A stretch of DNA of 7,712 nt from an uncultured Lachnospiraceae bacterium (GTDB lineage: Bacteria > Bacillota > Clostridia > Lachnospirales > Lachnospiraceae). Shown one piece after another: positions 1 through 6,085 of the stretch (within the stretch, counting starts at the first letter, position 1; every line of letters starts with the position of its first letter). The position numbers and the translations under genes were made by a program. The notes beneath the pieces were generated by a model, which did not search any database, was not told the DNA's origin, and saw only the letters and a list, made by a program, of their open reading frames with translations. The stretch is taken from contig CANQYH010000149.1 of NCBI GenBank assembly GCA_947628025.1, positions 1 to 7,712 on the forward strand, written 5' to 3'.

Positions 1-866
1 ACATAGAACGGCTCCTGAGACGGCCACTCTAAAAATTCCTTCATCTCCCGGATATTGTCGTCGCCCAGCGGCTCGCCGTGGGCGCTGGCCTTGCCCTGCT
101 TGGCCGGGCAGCCGTAGCCAATCTGGGTCTTCACCGTGATAAAGGACGGTCTGTCTTTCTCCGCTTTCGCCATCTCGATGGCCGCGCCGATGGCCGCCAG
201 GTCGTTGCCGTCCTCTACGGTAATGGTCTGGAACCCGAACGCGTCCATCCGCTCCTGCACGTTCTCCGTAAACGCGATGTCGGTGCTTCCCTCGATGGAA
301 ATGCGGTTGGAATCATAGAGAACAATCAGCTTGCCCAGCTTCAGCGTCCCCGCCAGGGAGAACGCCTCGGAGGAAATACCCTCCATCATGCAGCCGTCGC
401 CGCCCAGCACAAAGGTATAATGGTCCACGACCGGATACTCGTCTTTATTAAATACGGCCGCCAGATGCTTCTCCGCCATCGCCATGCCGACCGCCATCGC
501 CATGCCCTGCCCCAGCGGGCCGGTGGTCGCCTCCACGCCCACCGTGTGGCGGTACTCCGGATGGCCCGGCGTCAGGGAACCGAACTGCCGGAAATTCATC
601 AGGTCTTCCTTTGACAGACCGCCGTAGCCGTACAGATGCAGCAGCGAATACAGAAGCATCGAACCGTGCCCGCCGGATAATACGAAACGATCGCGGTTCG
701 GCCAGTCCGGATCCGCCGGATTATGATTCATATGGTTGGCCCACAATTCGTAGGCCGCGGAGGCCGATCCCAGCGGCAGCCCGGGGTGTCCCGACTTCGC
801 TTTCTGGATCGCATCCGCCGATAAGACGCGGATGGCGTTTACCGCCTGTTCCTGGATTGTCTTCAT
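1..866 (-). CDS. tkt: Transketolase, N-terminal 288 residues (runs off the left edge)
   Basis: Transketolase is a cytosolic, thiamine-diphosphate enzyme that moves two-carbon ketol units between sugar phosphates, here consuming the xylulose 5-phosphate made by AraD. The minus-strand frame is open from the ATG at 864-866 to the window edge. Visible landmarks are SGHPG at residues 25-29 (His27), GGHGS at 65-69 (His67), TPGHPE at 99-104 (His102), GPLGQG at 116-121, the ThDP/Mg motif starting GDG at 156-158 and ending at Asn187, and AHG at 262-264 (His263). The spacing follows full-length transketolases of about 660 residues, so I expect the pyrimidine-binding and C-terminal domains beyond the edge; a split N-subunit is less likely. 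The start is supported by AGGAG about 10 nt upstream. An ATG nearer that SD (874-876) is in another frame and rejected. The gene has its own promoter and palindrome upstream, 200 nt after araD. Confidence 0.96.
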   Translation of the reverse strand, partial: MKTIQEQAVNAIRVLSADAIQKAKSGHPGLPLGSASAAYELWANHMNHNPADPDWPNRDRFVLSGGHGSMLLYSLLHLYGYGGLSKEDLMNFRQFGSLTPGHPEYRHTVGVEATTGPLGQGMAMAVGMAMAEKHLAAVFNKDEYPVVDHYTFVLGGDGCMMEGISSEAFSLAGTLKLGKLIVLYDSNRISIEGSTDIAFTENVQERMDAFGFQTITVEDGNDLAAIGAAIEMAKAEKDRPSFITVKTQIGYGCPAKQGKASAHGEPLGDDNIREMKEFLEWPSQEPFY

Positions 867-933
867 AGTCAGTCATCTCCTCTTATCAGATCTATTCTAC
901 AGCCGCACGGCGGACCGTCCGGCCGCTTCCTGC

Positions 934-954
934 CACGATTATATACCAATCGTG
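934..954. promoter_or_regulatory. Inverted repeat over the transketolase -10: candidate operator
   Basis: There is a perfect 7-bp inverted repeat, CACGATT (934-940) and AATCGTG (948-954), with a 7-bp centre, and the TATAAT box lies inside it. A smaller inverted repeat, TGAC-5-GTCA (953-965), abuts it across the -35. This geometry fits a repressor that blocks RNA polymerase. Which protein binds is unknown; the fused HTH regulator encoded at 5147-6067 is one candidate. The same palindrome is absent from the GH43 promoter at 7466-7494. Confidence 0.5.
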
Positions 955-966
955 ACGCATTGTCAT
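938..966 (-). promoter_or_regulatory. Predicted sigma-A promoter of transketolase
   Basis: On the minus strand ATGACA (961-966, five of six matches to TTGACA) is followed by a 17-bp spacer and a perfect TATAAT (938-943). Transcription would start near 930-932, giving a leader of about 65 nt before the ATG at 866. The leader contains a GC-rich self-complementary stretch around 902-926 (core CGGAC/GTCCG at 911-921). The promoter lets transketolase be expressed separately from the araA-kinase-araD genes upstream, although read-through cannot be excluded. Confidence 0.8.
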
Positions 967-990
967 CCATCAATGCCAATCCTATTTCAA

Positions 991-1024
991 CCCACGCTCC
1001 CCTCGCGGGAAGCGGCTTCTTGGG
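991..1024 (-). other. Hairpin downstream of araD, possible 3'-end structure
   Basis: In the minus-strand RNA an 8-bp stem (995-1002 with 1007-1014, one G-U pair) is closed by a GCGA loop of the GNRA class. It is extended by an outer CCCA/TGGG pairing (991-994 with 1021-1024) across a 6-nt bulge. It lies about 45 nt after the araD stop. No run of U follows, only TTGAAAT, so it is not a canonical intrinsic terminator. It may protect the araD 3' end or mark a processing site. Confidence 0.35.
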
Positions 1025-1066
1025 AATGAATTCGATCGGAAGTTTGAAGTGAATGACAGTTCCGCC

Positions 1067-1765
1067 TTACCTGGCCTGCCCGTAATAGGCGTTGGCCCCA
1101 TGCTTCCGGTAATAATGCTTGTCCTGCAGCTCCTGCGGCGCCGGCTTCACCTCCGGGTTCAGCCACTCGCACCGCGCCGCCATCTTCGCCACTTCCTCCA
1201 GCACCACCGCGTTGTGCACCGCCTCGTGGGCGTCCTTGCCCCAGGTAAAGGGGCCGTGGTTCTTGCACAGCACCGCCGGCGTCGCTTCATAGTCCAGAGC
1301 GTTCTCCTCGAAATGATCGGCGATCAGGATCCCCGTATTCAGCTCGTAGGCCTCCTCGATCTCCTCTTTCGTCAGGTTCCGCACGCAGGGCACCGTACCG
1401 TACAGGTAATCCGCGTGGGTCGTCCCGTAACACGGAATCCCGCGCCCCGCCTGGGCCCAGCTGGTCGCCCAGGGCGAATGGGTGTGCACCACGCCGCCGA
1501 TCTTGGGGAACCTGTTATAGAGCACCATATGGGTCGCCGTATCCGAAGAGGGATTCAGCTTTCCCTCCACCTTATGGCCTTTCAGGTCCACGACCACCAT
1601 GTCCTCCGGCGTCAGCTTCTCGTAGTCCACGCCGCTGGGCTTGATCACAAACAGTCCCGCCTCCCGGTCGATCCCGCTCACGTTTCCCCACGTAAACGTC
1701 ACCAGTCCATGTTTCGGCAGGAGCATATTCGCTTCATAGACCTCTTTCTTTAACTGCTCCAGCAT
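1067..1765 (-). CDS. araD: L-ribulose-5-phosphate 4-epimerase
   Basis: This cytosolic class II aldolase-like enzyme converts L-ribulose 5-phosphate to D-xylulose 5-phosphate by retro-aldol cleavage and re-addition, the last step of arabinose entry into the pentose phosphate pathway. It has 232 residues, the normal length for bacterial AraD. Family landmarks are all in place: TWGNVSG at 25-31, KPSGV at 42-46, SSDT at 73-76 (Asp75), the zinc ligands His94 and His96 in VVHTHSPWAT, HAD at 117-119 (catalytic-type Asp119), KNHG at 168-171 (third zinc ligand His170) and the C-terminal HGANAYYGQ with Tyr228. The AraD-specific SPWATSWAQAGR stretch separates it from fuculose-phosphate aldolases. The ATG at 1763-1765 follows GGAGG by 8 nt. 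It is the last of the araA-kinase-araD run, 78 nt after the kinase stop. Confidence 0.97.
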   Translation of the reverse strand: MLEQLKKEVYEANMLLPKHGLVTFTWGNVSGIDREAGLFVIKPSGVDYEKLTPEDMVVVDLKGHKVEGKLNPSSDTATHMVLYNRFPKIGGVVHTHSPWATSWAQAGRGIPCYGTTHADYLYGTVPCVRNLTKEEIEEAYELNTGILIADHFEENALDYEATPAVLCKNHGPFTWGKDAHEAVHNAVVLEEVAKMAARCEWLNPEVKPAPQELQDKHYYRKHGANAYYGQAR

Positions 1766-1800
1766 ATAAAAACCTCCTTATCCGAATATCCGGCCGCGAT

Positions 1801-1842
1801 CCTGCAGGCCGCAGGCACCTTTTCCGCACAGCGGCGCGCCGC
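1801..1842 (-). other. Small inverted repeats in the kinase-araD spacer
   Basis: A 12-bp perfect palindrome, GCGGCGCGCCGC (1831-1842), begins one base after the kinase stop codon. A second inverted repeat, CCTGC/GCAGG (1801-1805 and 1811-1815), follows about 15 nt downstream in the RNA. Neither has a U-run. They could slow 3'-to-5' decay of the kinase message or simply reflect high GC; I cannot tell which. Confidence 0.25.
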
Positions 1843-1843
1843 C

Positions 1844-3433
1844 TCAGCTCAGATACTCCAGCGCCGCTTTCTCGATCGCGATGCCTTTCTTATATCTCTC
1901 GATGAATTTCTCGAATCCCTCGACTTCCCTGGGATCCGGCTTCATCTCTTCGCCTTTGTTCCCCGCGAACACTTTCTTCGCCAGGAAATCGCCCAGGCTT
2001 TCGCCCTCGTCCTTGTGGATCATATAGGAAGCCAGCAGCGCCATGCCCCAGGGACCGCCCTCGCCGGCCGTCTCCATCACCGAAACCGGCGTGTCGATGG
2101 CCGCCGCCAGGATCCCCTGCCCGACGCCCTTGGTCTTAAACAGGCCGCCGTGGCCCAGGATCGAATCGATCTGCACATGCTCCTCTTTCAGCAGGATATC
2201 CATACCCACTTTCAACGCGCCCAGCGCCGTAAACAGGTTCGCGCGCATGAAATTCGCCAGATTGAACTTACTCTCCGGCGAGCGGACAAAGAGCGGACGT
2301 CCCTCGCTGACGCCGGTGATATTCTCTCCCGAAAGATAGCCGTAGGACAAAAGCCCGCCGCAGTCCGGATCGCCTTCCAGCGCCTTATGATAAAGCGTGC
2401 CGAACAGCGTATCCATATCCAGCTTCACGCCGAGGCTCTCCGCGAATTCCTTAAACAGCCCGACCCAGGCGTTCAGATCCGACGTGCAGTTGTTGGCATG
2501 GACCATACCCACCAGGCTGCCGTCCGGCGTCGTCACCAGATCGATCTCCGGATATACTTTCGAAAGCTCTTTCTCCAGCACCACCATCGCGAACACCGAA
2601 GTGCCCGCCGACACGTTGCCGGTGCGCTTCTCCACGCTGTTGGTCGCCGCCATGCCGGTGCCCGCGTCTCCCTCCGGCGGGCAGACCGGTACGCCCGCCT
2701 CCAGCGTGCCGCTCTCGTCCAGCAGCCGCGCGCCCGCCGCGGTCAGTACGCCCGCGTTCTCTCCGGCCATCAGGGCTTTCGGCAGGATGTCGCGCAGCTT
2801 CCACGGATAGTGCCGGTCCGCCACCAGCGCGTCGAACGCCTCGATCTTTTGCTCGTCATAATTTTTCGTCTCCAGATCGATGGGGAACATGCCGGAGGCG
2901 TCTCCCATGCCCAGCACTTTCTCGCCCGTCAGCTGCCAGTGGATGTACCCGGCCAGCGTCGTGAAAAACGCTATATCCTTTACATGCTCCTCGCCGTTTA
3001 GGATCGCCTGGTACAGATGGGCGATGCTCCATCTCTGGGGAATATTGTAATGGAACAGCTCCGTCAGCGCCTCCGACGCCGGGCCGGTGATACCGTTGCG
3101 CCAGGTCCGGAACGGCACCAGCAGGTTCCCTTCTTTATCAAAGGCCATGTAGCCGTGCATCATGGCGGAAAAGCCGATGGCCCCCACCTTGGTCAGCTTC
3201 ACGCCGTATTTGGCCTTTACGTCCGCGGCCAGCTTGCTGTAACAGTCCCGCAGGCCGGTCCAGATATCTTCCAGGCTGTAGGTCCAGACGCCGTTCTCCA
3301 GACGGTTCTCCCACTCGTGGTCGCCGGAAGCGATGGGCGTATGGGACTCGTCGATCAGCACCGCCTTGATCCTGGTGGAGCCCAGCTCCAGTCCCAGCAC
3401 GCTGCTCTCGATTGCTTCTTTGATGCTTGCCAT
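1844..3433 (-). CDS. FGGY-family ribulokinase (AraK-like, not E. coli AraB type)
   Basis: It probably phosphorylates L-ribulose to L-ribulose 5-phosphate with ATP, between AraA and AraD. I see an FGGY kinase of 529 residues: N-terminal phosphate-binding ELGSTRIKA at 16-24, PPEGDAGTG at 252-260 with probable catalytic base Asp256, SAGTS at 275-279, and the C-lobe ATP-site motif GHGG at 427-430. Its N-terminus and overall pattern do not resemble E. coli AraB (GLDFGSDSVRA). It fits the non-orthologous clostridial ribulokinase called AraK, described in Clostridium acetobutylicum, which is family knowledge rather than something proven here. Its position between araA and araD is the main evidence for substrate. 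The start is the ATG at 3431-3433, seven bases after a perfect GGAGGA. An in-frame GTG at 3452-3454 would place that SD inside the coding region and is rejected. Xylulokinase-like activity is the main alternative. Confidence 0.88.
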   Translation of the reverse strand: MASIKEAIESSVLGLELGSTRIKAVLIDESHTPIASGDHEWENRLENGVWTYSLEDIWTGLRDCYSKLAADVKAKYGVKLTKVGAIGFSAMMHGYMAFDKEGNLLVPFRTWRNGITGPASEALTELFHYNIPQRWSIAHLYQAILNGEEHVKDIAFFTTLAGYIHWQLTGEKVLGMGDASGMFPIDLETKNYDEQKIEAFDALVADRHYPWKLRDILPKALMAGENAGVLTAAGARLLDESGTLEAGVPVCPPEGDAGTGMAATNSVEKRTGNVSAGTSVFAMVVLEKELSKVYPEIDLVTTPDGSLVGMVHANNCTSDLNAWVGLFKEFAESLGVKLDMDTLFGTLYHKALEGDPDCGGLLSYGYLSGENITGVSEGRPLFVRSPESKFNLANFMRANLFTALGALKVGMDILLKEEHVQIDSILGHGGLFKTKGVGQGILAAAIDTPVSVMETAGEGGPWGMALLASYMIHKDEGESLGDFLAKKVFAGNKGEEMKPDPREVEGFEKFIERYKKGIAIEKAALEYLS

Positions 3434-3440
3434 GTCATTT

Positions 3441-3446
3441 TCCTCC
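3441..3446 (-). promoter_or_regulatory. Ribosome binding site that fixes the kinase start
   Basis: GGAGGA on the minus strand is separated by seven bases from the ATG at 3431-3433. A longer reading from the GTG at 3452-3454 overlaps this site and has no SD of its own, because the bases just upstream form a GC palindrome. The shorter 529-residue product is therefore preferred. Confidence 0.85.
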
Positions 3447-3454
3447 TTCTTCAC

Positions 3455-3592
3455 TCCGCCCCGGGGCGGAAACTTGATAACCTCTCTGAGTCCGGGGCGC
3501 GCCGGAACTCAATCTGACGGAAACGCCGCCCTGCGAACCCGGCCCCGGCGCGGAAACAGCCGCGGGAACCTTTCTGCACGCCCCGCCCGGCT
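3455..3592 (-). other. Structured 138-nt spacer between araA and the kinase
   Basis: The stretch contains no convincing gene and has three inverted repeats in the minus-strand RNA. CGCGG/CCGCG encloses a 6-nt loop (3549-3564). An 8-bp stem GAGTCCGG/CCGGACTC with a one-base bulge spans 3488-3510. A 16-bp perfect palindrome, TCCGCCCCGGGGCGGA, spans 3455-3470 and ends 8 nt before the kinase SD. No U-run follows any of them, so termination is unlikely. Differential mRNA stability or control of kinase translation is possible. Neighbouring spacers in this operon are much shorter (54 and 78 nt). Confidence 0.45.
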
Positions 3593-5092
3593 TTACTTCC
3601 GATACGCGATGCTGTTCCACAAAAGCTCGTTCTTAAACTGGCGGATCGTCGTGTCTCGATCGATATAGACCGCCTCGATGCCCATGCAGGCCGCCCAGTC
3701 GCCCATCTGCTCCGCCGTCAGGTCGTAGGAGAACGCCGTATGGTGCGCGCCTCCAGCCAGGATCCAGGCTTCCGCGCCGGTCTGGAGATTGGGTCTCGGG
3801 GTCCAGAACGCCGTCGCCACCGGGAGCTTCGGCATCGGTTTCTCGGTCTTCTTGCAGTCCACCTCGTTGATGATCAGGCGGAACCGGTCTCCCAGGTCCA
3901 CCAGGGACGTCGCGATGGCCGGTCCGGTCTTGGCCGTAAACACCAGACGCGCCGGATCCTCGCGATCGCCCATGGACAGGGGCTGCTCCTTGATGCTGAT
4001 GGGGCCGCCGGCAATGGTCGGGCAGACCTCCAGCATATGGGCCTGCAGGATCCCCTCCTTGCCGGGCACTAAATTGTATGTATAATCCTCCATAAACGAG
4101 GTTCCTTTCGCGTCCTTCATGCCTGCCGTCATGATCTTCATGATGCGGACCATGGCCGCGGTCTTCCAGTCGCCCTCCGCGCCGAAGCCGTAGCCTTTCT
4201 CCATCAGCCGCTGGATCGCCAGGCCCGGAAGCTGCTTTAAGCTGCCCAGATCGCCGAAATGGGTGACGATGGCCTGATAGTCTTTCTCCTCCAAAAACCG
4301 CTCGAACCCGATCTCGATGGCCGCCTGCACCGCCACATGCTCGCGGAACTCTTTCTCGTCCCGGCCCTCCAAAAGGATCTGATATTTGCTGTAATATTCT
4401 TCCACCAGCGCGTCCACGTCGCCCTGGGGCACGGCCTCCACCGCCGCCGCGATCTCATTGATCGGGTAAGCGTCCACTTCCCAGCCGAATTTGATCTGGG
4501 CCTCTACCTTGTCGCCCTCGGTCACGGCCACGTTGCGCATATTGTCGGCTACGCGCATGACCCGCAGATGGCTGCTCTCCACGACGCCCACCGCCGTGCG
4601 CATCCAGGAGCCGATCTTTTTCTGGACCTCCTCGTCGGACCAGTGGCCCATGACCACTTTCCGCTCCATGCCCAGGCGGCTGAAGATATGGCCGTATTCC
4701 CGGTCCCCGTGGGCAGACTGGTTCTCGTTCATGAAATCCATGTCGATGGTGTCATAGGGGATCTCCCGATTGAACTGGGTGTGCAGATGCAGCAGGGGCT
4801 TGCGGTACTCCTGCAGGCCCAGTATCCAGGACTTGGCCGGGGAGAACGTGTGCATCCAGGTGATGACGCCGGCGCAGTTCTCGTCCGTGTTCGCCTCGTT
4901 GAACGTCCTGCGGATCAGTTCGTTGGTGATCAGCGTCGGTTTCCACACCACCTCGTAGGGGAGATTGCCGGAAGCGTTCAGCGCCTCCACGATGATCTTC
5001 GAGTGTTCCGCCACATGGGCCAGGCATTCGTCCCCGTACAGATCCTGGGAACCCGTGCAGAACCAGAATTGATAATGCTTTGTCTTTAACAT
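3593..5092 (-). CDS. araA: L-arabinose isomerase
   Basis: This cytosolic, Mn-dependent enzyme interconverts L-arabinose and L-ribulose, the first step after uptake. Its 499 residues match the E. coli enzyme (500). Recognisable segments in order are FCTGSQDLYG at 11-20, the conserved HTFSPAK at 81-87, HTQFNREIPY at 104-113, DMDFMNENQSAHGDREYG at 117-134, FGAEGDWK at 303-310, TSFMEDYTY at 331-339, HMLEVCP at 352-358, DPARLVF at 379-385, and AWILAGGAHHT at 442-452. Metal ligands expected from the E. coli structure fall on Glu306, Glu335, His352 and His450 or the adjacent His451, all present. The ATG at 5090-5092 follows an AAGGAAG ribosome site by about 9 nt. It sits 54 nt after the regulator and 138 nt before the kinase. 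No key residue is missing. Confidence 0.98.
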   Translation of the reverse strand: MLKTKHYQFWFCTGSQDLYGDECLAHVAEHSKIIVEALNASGNLPYEVVWKPTLITNELIRRTFNEANTDENCAGVITWMHTFSPAKSWILGLQEYRKPLLHLHTQFNREIPYDTIDMDFMNENQSAHGDREYGHIFSRLGMERKVVMGHWSDEEVQKKIGSWMRTAVGVVESSHLRVMRVADNMRNVAVTEGDKVEAQIKFGWEVDAYPINEIAAAVEAVPQGDVDALVEEYYSKYQILLEGRDEKEFREHVAVQAAIEIGFERFLEEKDYQAIVTHFGDLGSLKQLPGLAIQRLMEKGYGFGAEGDWKTAAMVRIMKIMTAGMKDAKGTSFMEDYTYNLVPGKEGILQAHMLEVCPTIAGGPISIKEQPLSMGDREDPARLVFTAKTGPAIATSLVDLGDRFRLIINEVDCKKTEKPMPKLPVATAFWTPRPNLQTGAEAWILAGGAHHTAFSYDLTAEQMGDWAACMGIEAVYIDRDTTIRQFKNELLWNSIAYRK

Positions 5093-5130
5093 GTCTTCTC
5101 TCTTCCTTTCTGAATTTGAATCTCTGAACG

Positions 5131-5143
5131 GTCACGAATATAC
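5131..5143. promoter_or_regulatory. Possible operator half-site in the araA leader
   Basis: On the plus strand GTCACGAATATAC resembles GCCACGATTATATAC at 932-946 in the transketolase operator, sharing CACGA and TATAC but with a 2-bp difference in spacing. It lies in the gap between the regulator stop and the araA SD. There is no mirrored second half here and no good -35 upstream. The resemblance may be chance. Confidence 0.2.
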
Positions 5144-5146
5144 TCT

Positions 5147-6067
5147 CTACATCGGACTATAGCTGATCCGGACCTTGATGGCCTGGTTATAATTGCCGAA
5201 CTTGCTGCCGAATATGGTCAGCCCGCCTGCATTGGCGGCGTTTTCCGGAACCTCCAGGCGGAAGCGCACCGTGCTTTTGTAATCCAGATGGAACTGGCCG
5301 ATATTCACGTTCGATATCTGCAGGCCGTCCAAAAACGTGCCTCTGCAGTTGATCACGATCATTTTCAGCAGGCCGTACTGGTTCCAGTTGGGAAACCACC
5401 AGTCCGGCGTAAAGATCCCCTGCACGTCCCCGAAATCGCCGGGGCTGGTCCACATGCCGATGTTCACGTCGTTTAAATAGAAATAGATGTCGGAGGGCCA
5501 GTCGTTATTGACGCCGGGAGCCTCGGAACTGATCTCCAGCGAGATTGCGATCTGGTCGATCTTGGTAGAAGCGGGAAGAAGCGTCGGGATCAGGTATTCC
5601 ACATACCCATGGCCGAACCAGAGGATCTCCGCGTACATGCGGCTGGCGTGGGCGAAATAGCGCGGGTCGTCCACCTCCCCGATCAGGGAATCGCCGGTCG
5701 CGATCCCGCAGGTGGGATAGGCTTCGTACCGCACATAATGTCCCACCGGGATCTCCGTCTGATAGACCTGCTCTTCCGGTCCGGAGGAATCCGAGACCAC
5801 GTCGACGAGGATCTTCTCCTCCTTGACCTGGCACCGTTTCTGATTCCCGTGGCCGCCGTGCTCGGCAGTCACGCTGATGATCCCGCTCTCCTCCAGCAGC
5901 CGCATATGGCTGGTCAGCGCGCCGTTGGTCACTCCCACTGCAGCAGCCAGCTCATTCATATTCATCTCTCCGTTCTCCAAAAGCAGCTTTACGATCCGGA
6001 TCCGCAGCCGGGACGAAAGCGCCTTAAAGACCGGCAGCCCCTCGTCCAGCTTCTCTATATGAAGCAT
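5147..6067 (-). CDS. ArsR-like winged-helix regulator with a long C-terminal putative sensor domain
   Basis: This is probably the local regulator of the arabinose genes. Residues 1-85 form an ArsR-like winged helix: a KALSSRLRIRIVKLLL helix at 15-30, a helix-turn-helix at about 36-58 (NMNELAAAVGVTNGALTSHM), and a wing around 62-80 containing GGHG. The ELCVCDL-type cysteine metal site of classical ArsR proteins is absent. Residues from about 95 to 306 look rich in beta strands and aromatic residues, with Trp at 150, 190, 206, 223, 224 and 228 and a conserved-looking YPTCGIATGD at 117-126. I infer a ligand-binding or oligomerising role; the ligand is unknown, and L-arabinose or an oligosaccharide is a guess from context. 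Typical ArsR proteins have about 100 residues. The ATG at 6065-6067 has GAGGGGG 8 nt upstream. It lies 18 nt after the GH43 gene and is evidently co-transcribed. It differs from the GntR-LacI-type AraR of Bacillus. Confidence 0.8.
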   Translation of the reverse strand: MLHIEKLDEGLPVFKALSSRLRIRIVKLLLENGEMNMNELAAAVGVTNGALTSHMRLLEESGIISVTAEHGGHGNQKRCQVKEEKILVDVVSDSSGPEEQVYQTEIPVGHYVRYEAYPTCGIATGDSLIGEVDDPRYFAHASRMYAEILWFGHGYVEYLIPTLLPASTKIDQIAISLEISSEAPGVNNDWPSDIYFYLNDVNIGMWTSPGDFGDVQGIFTPDWWFPNWNQYGLLKMIVINCRGTFLDGLQISNVNIGQFHLDYKSTVRFRLEVPENAANAGGLTIFGSKFGNYNQAIKVRISYSPM

Positions 6068-6085
6068 TCCCTTTTCCCCCTCGTC

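Noticed and set aside
78..614. A 178-codon plus-strand open frame at the left edge
   Set aside because: It is antisense to the transketolase, whose motifs are unmistakable; the predicted peptide has no family character.
867..1066. A Bacillus-type AraR operator (ATTTGTACGTACAAAT-like) in this or the other gaps
   Set aside because: No match was found by eye in the gaps at 867-1066, 3455-3592, 5093-5146 or 7439-7531, consistent with a different regulator type here.
2015..3001. A 328-codon open frame on the plus strand opposite the kinase
   Set aside because: It is low-complexity, Arg/His/Gln-rich, has no ribosome site, and mirrors a clear FGGY kinase.
3434..3454. Seven extra N-terminal codons for the kinase from a GTG
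   Set aside because: These codons encode the SD itself (AAGGAGG), which is placed ideally for the downstream ATG.
3435..3620. A 61-codon minus-strand frame filling the araA-kinase spacer
   Set aside because: It starts inside the araA 3' end in another frame without an SD. Its composition follows the GC-rich inverted repeats, so a leader peptide is unlikely.
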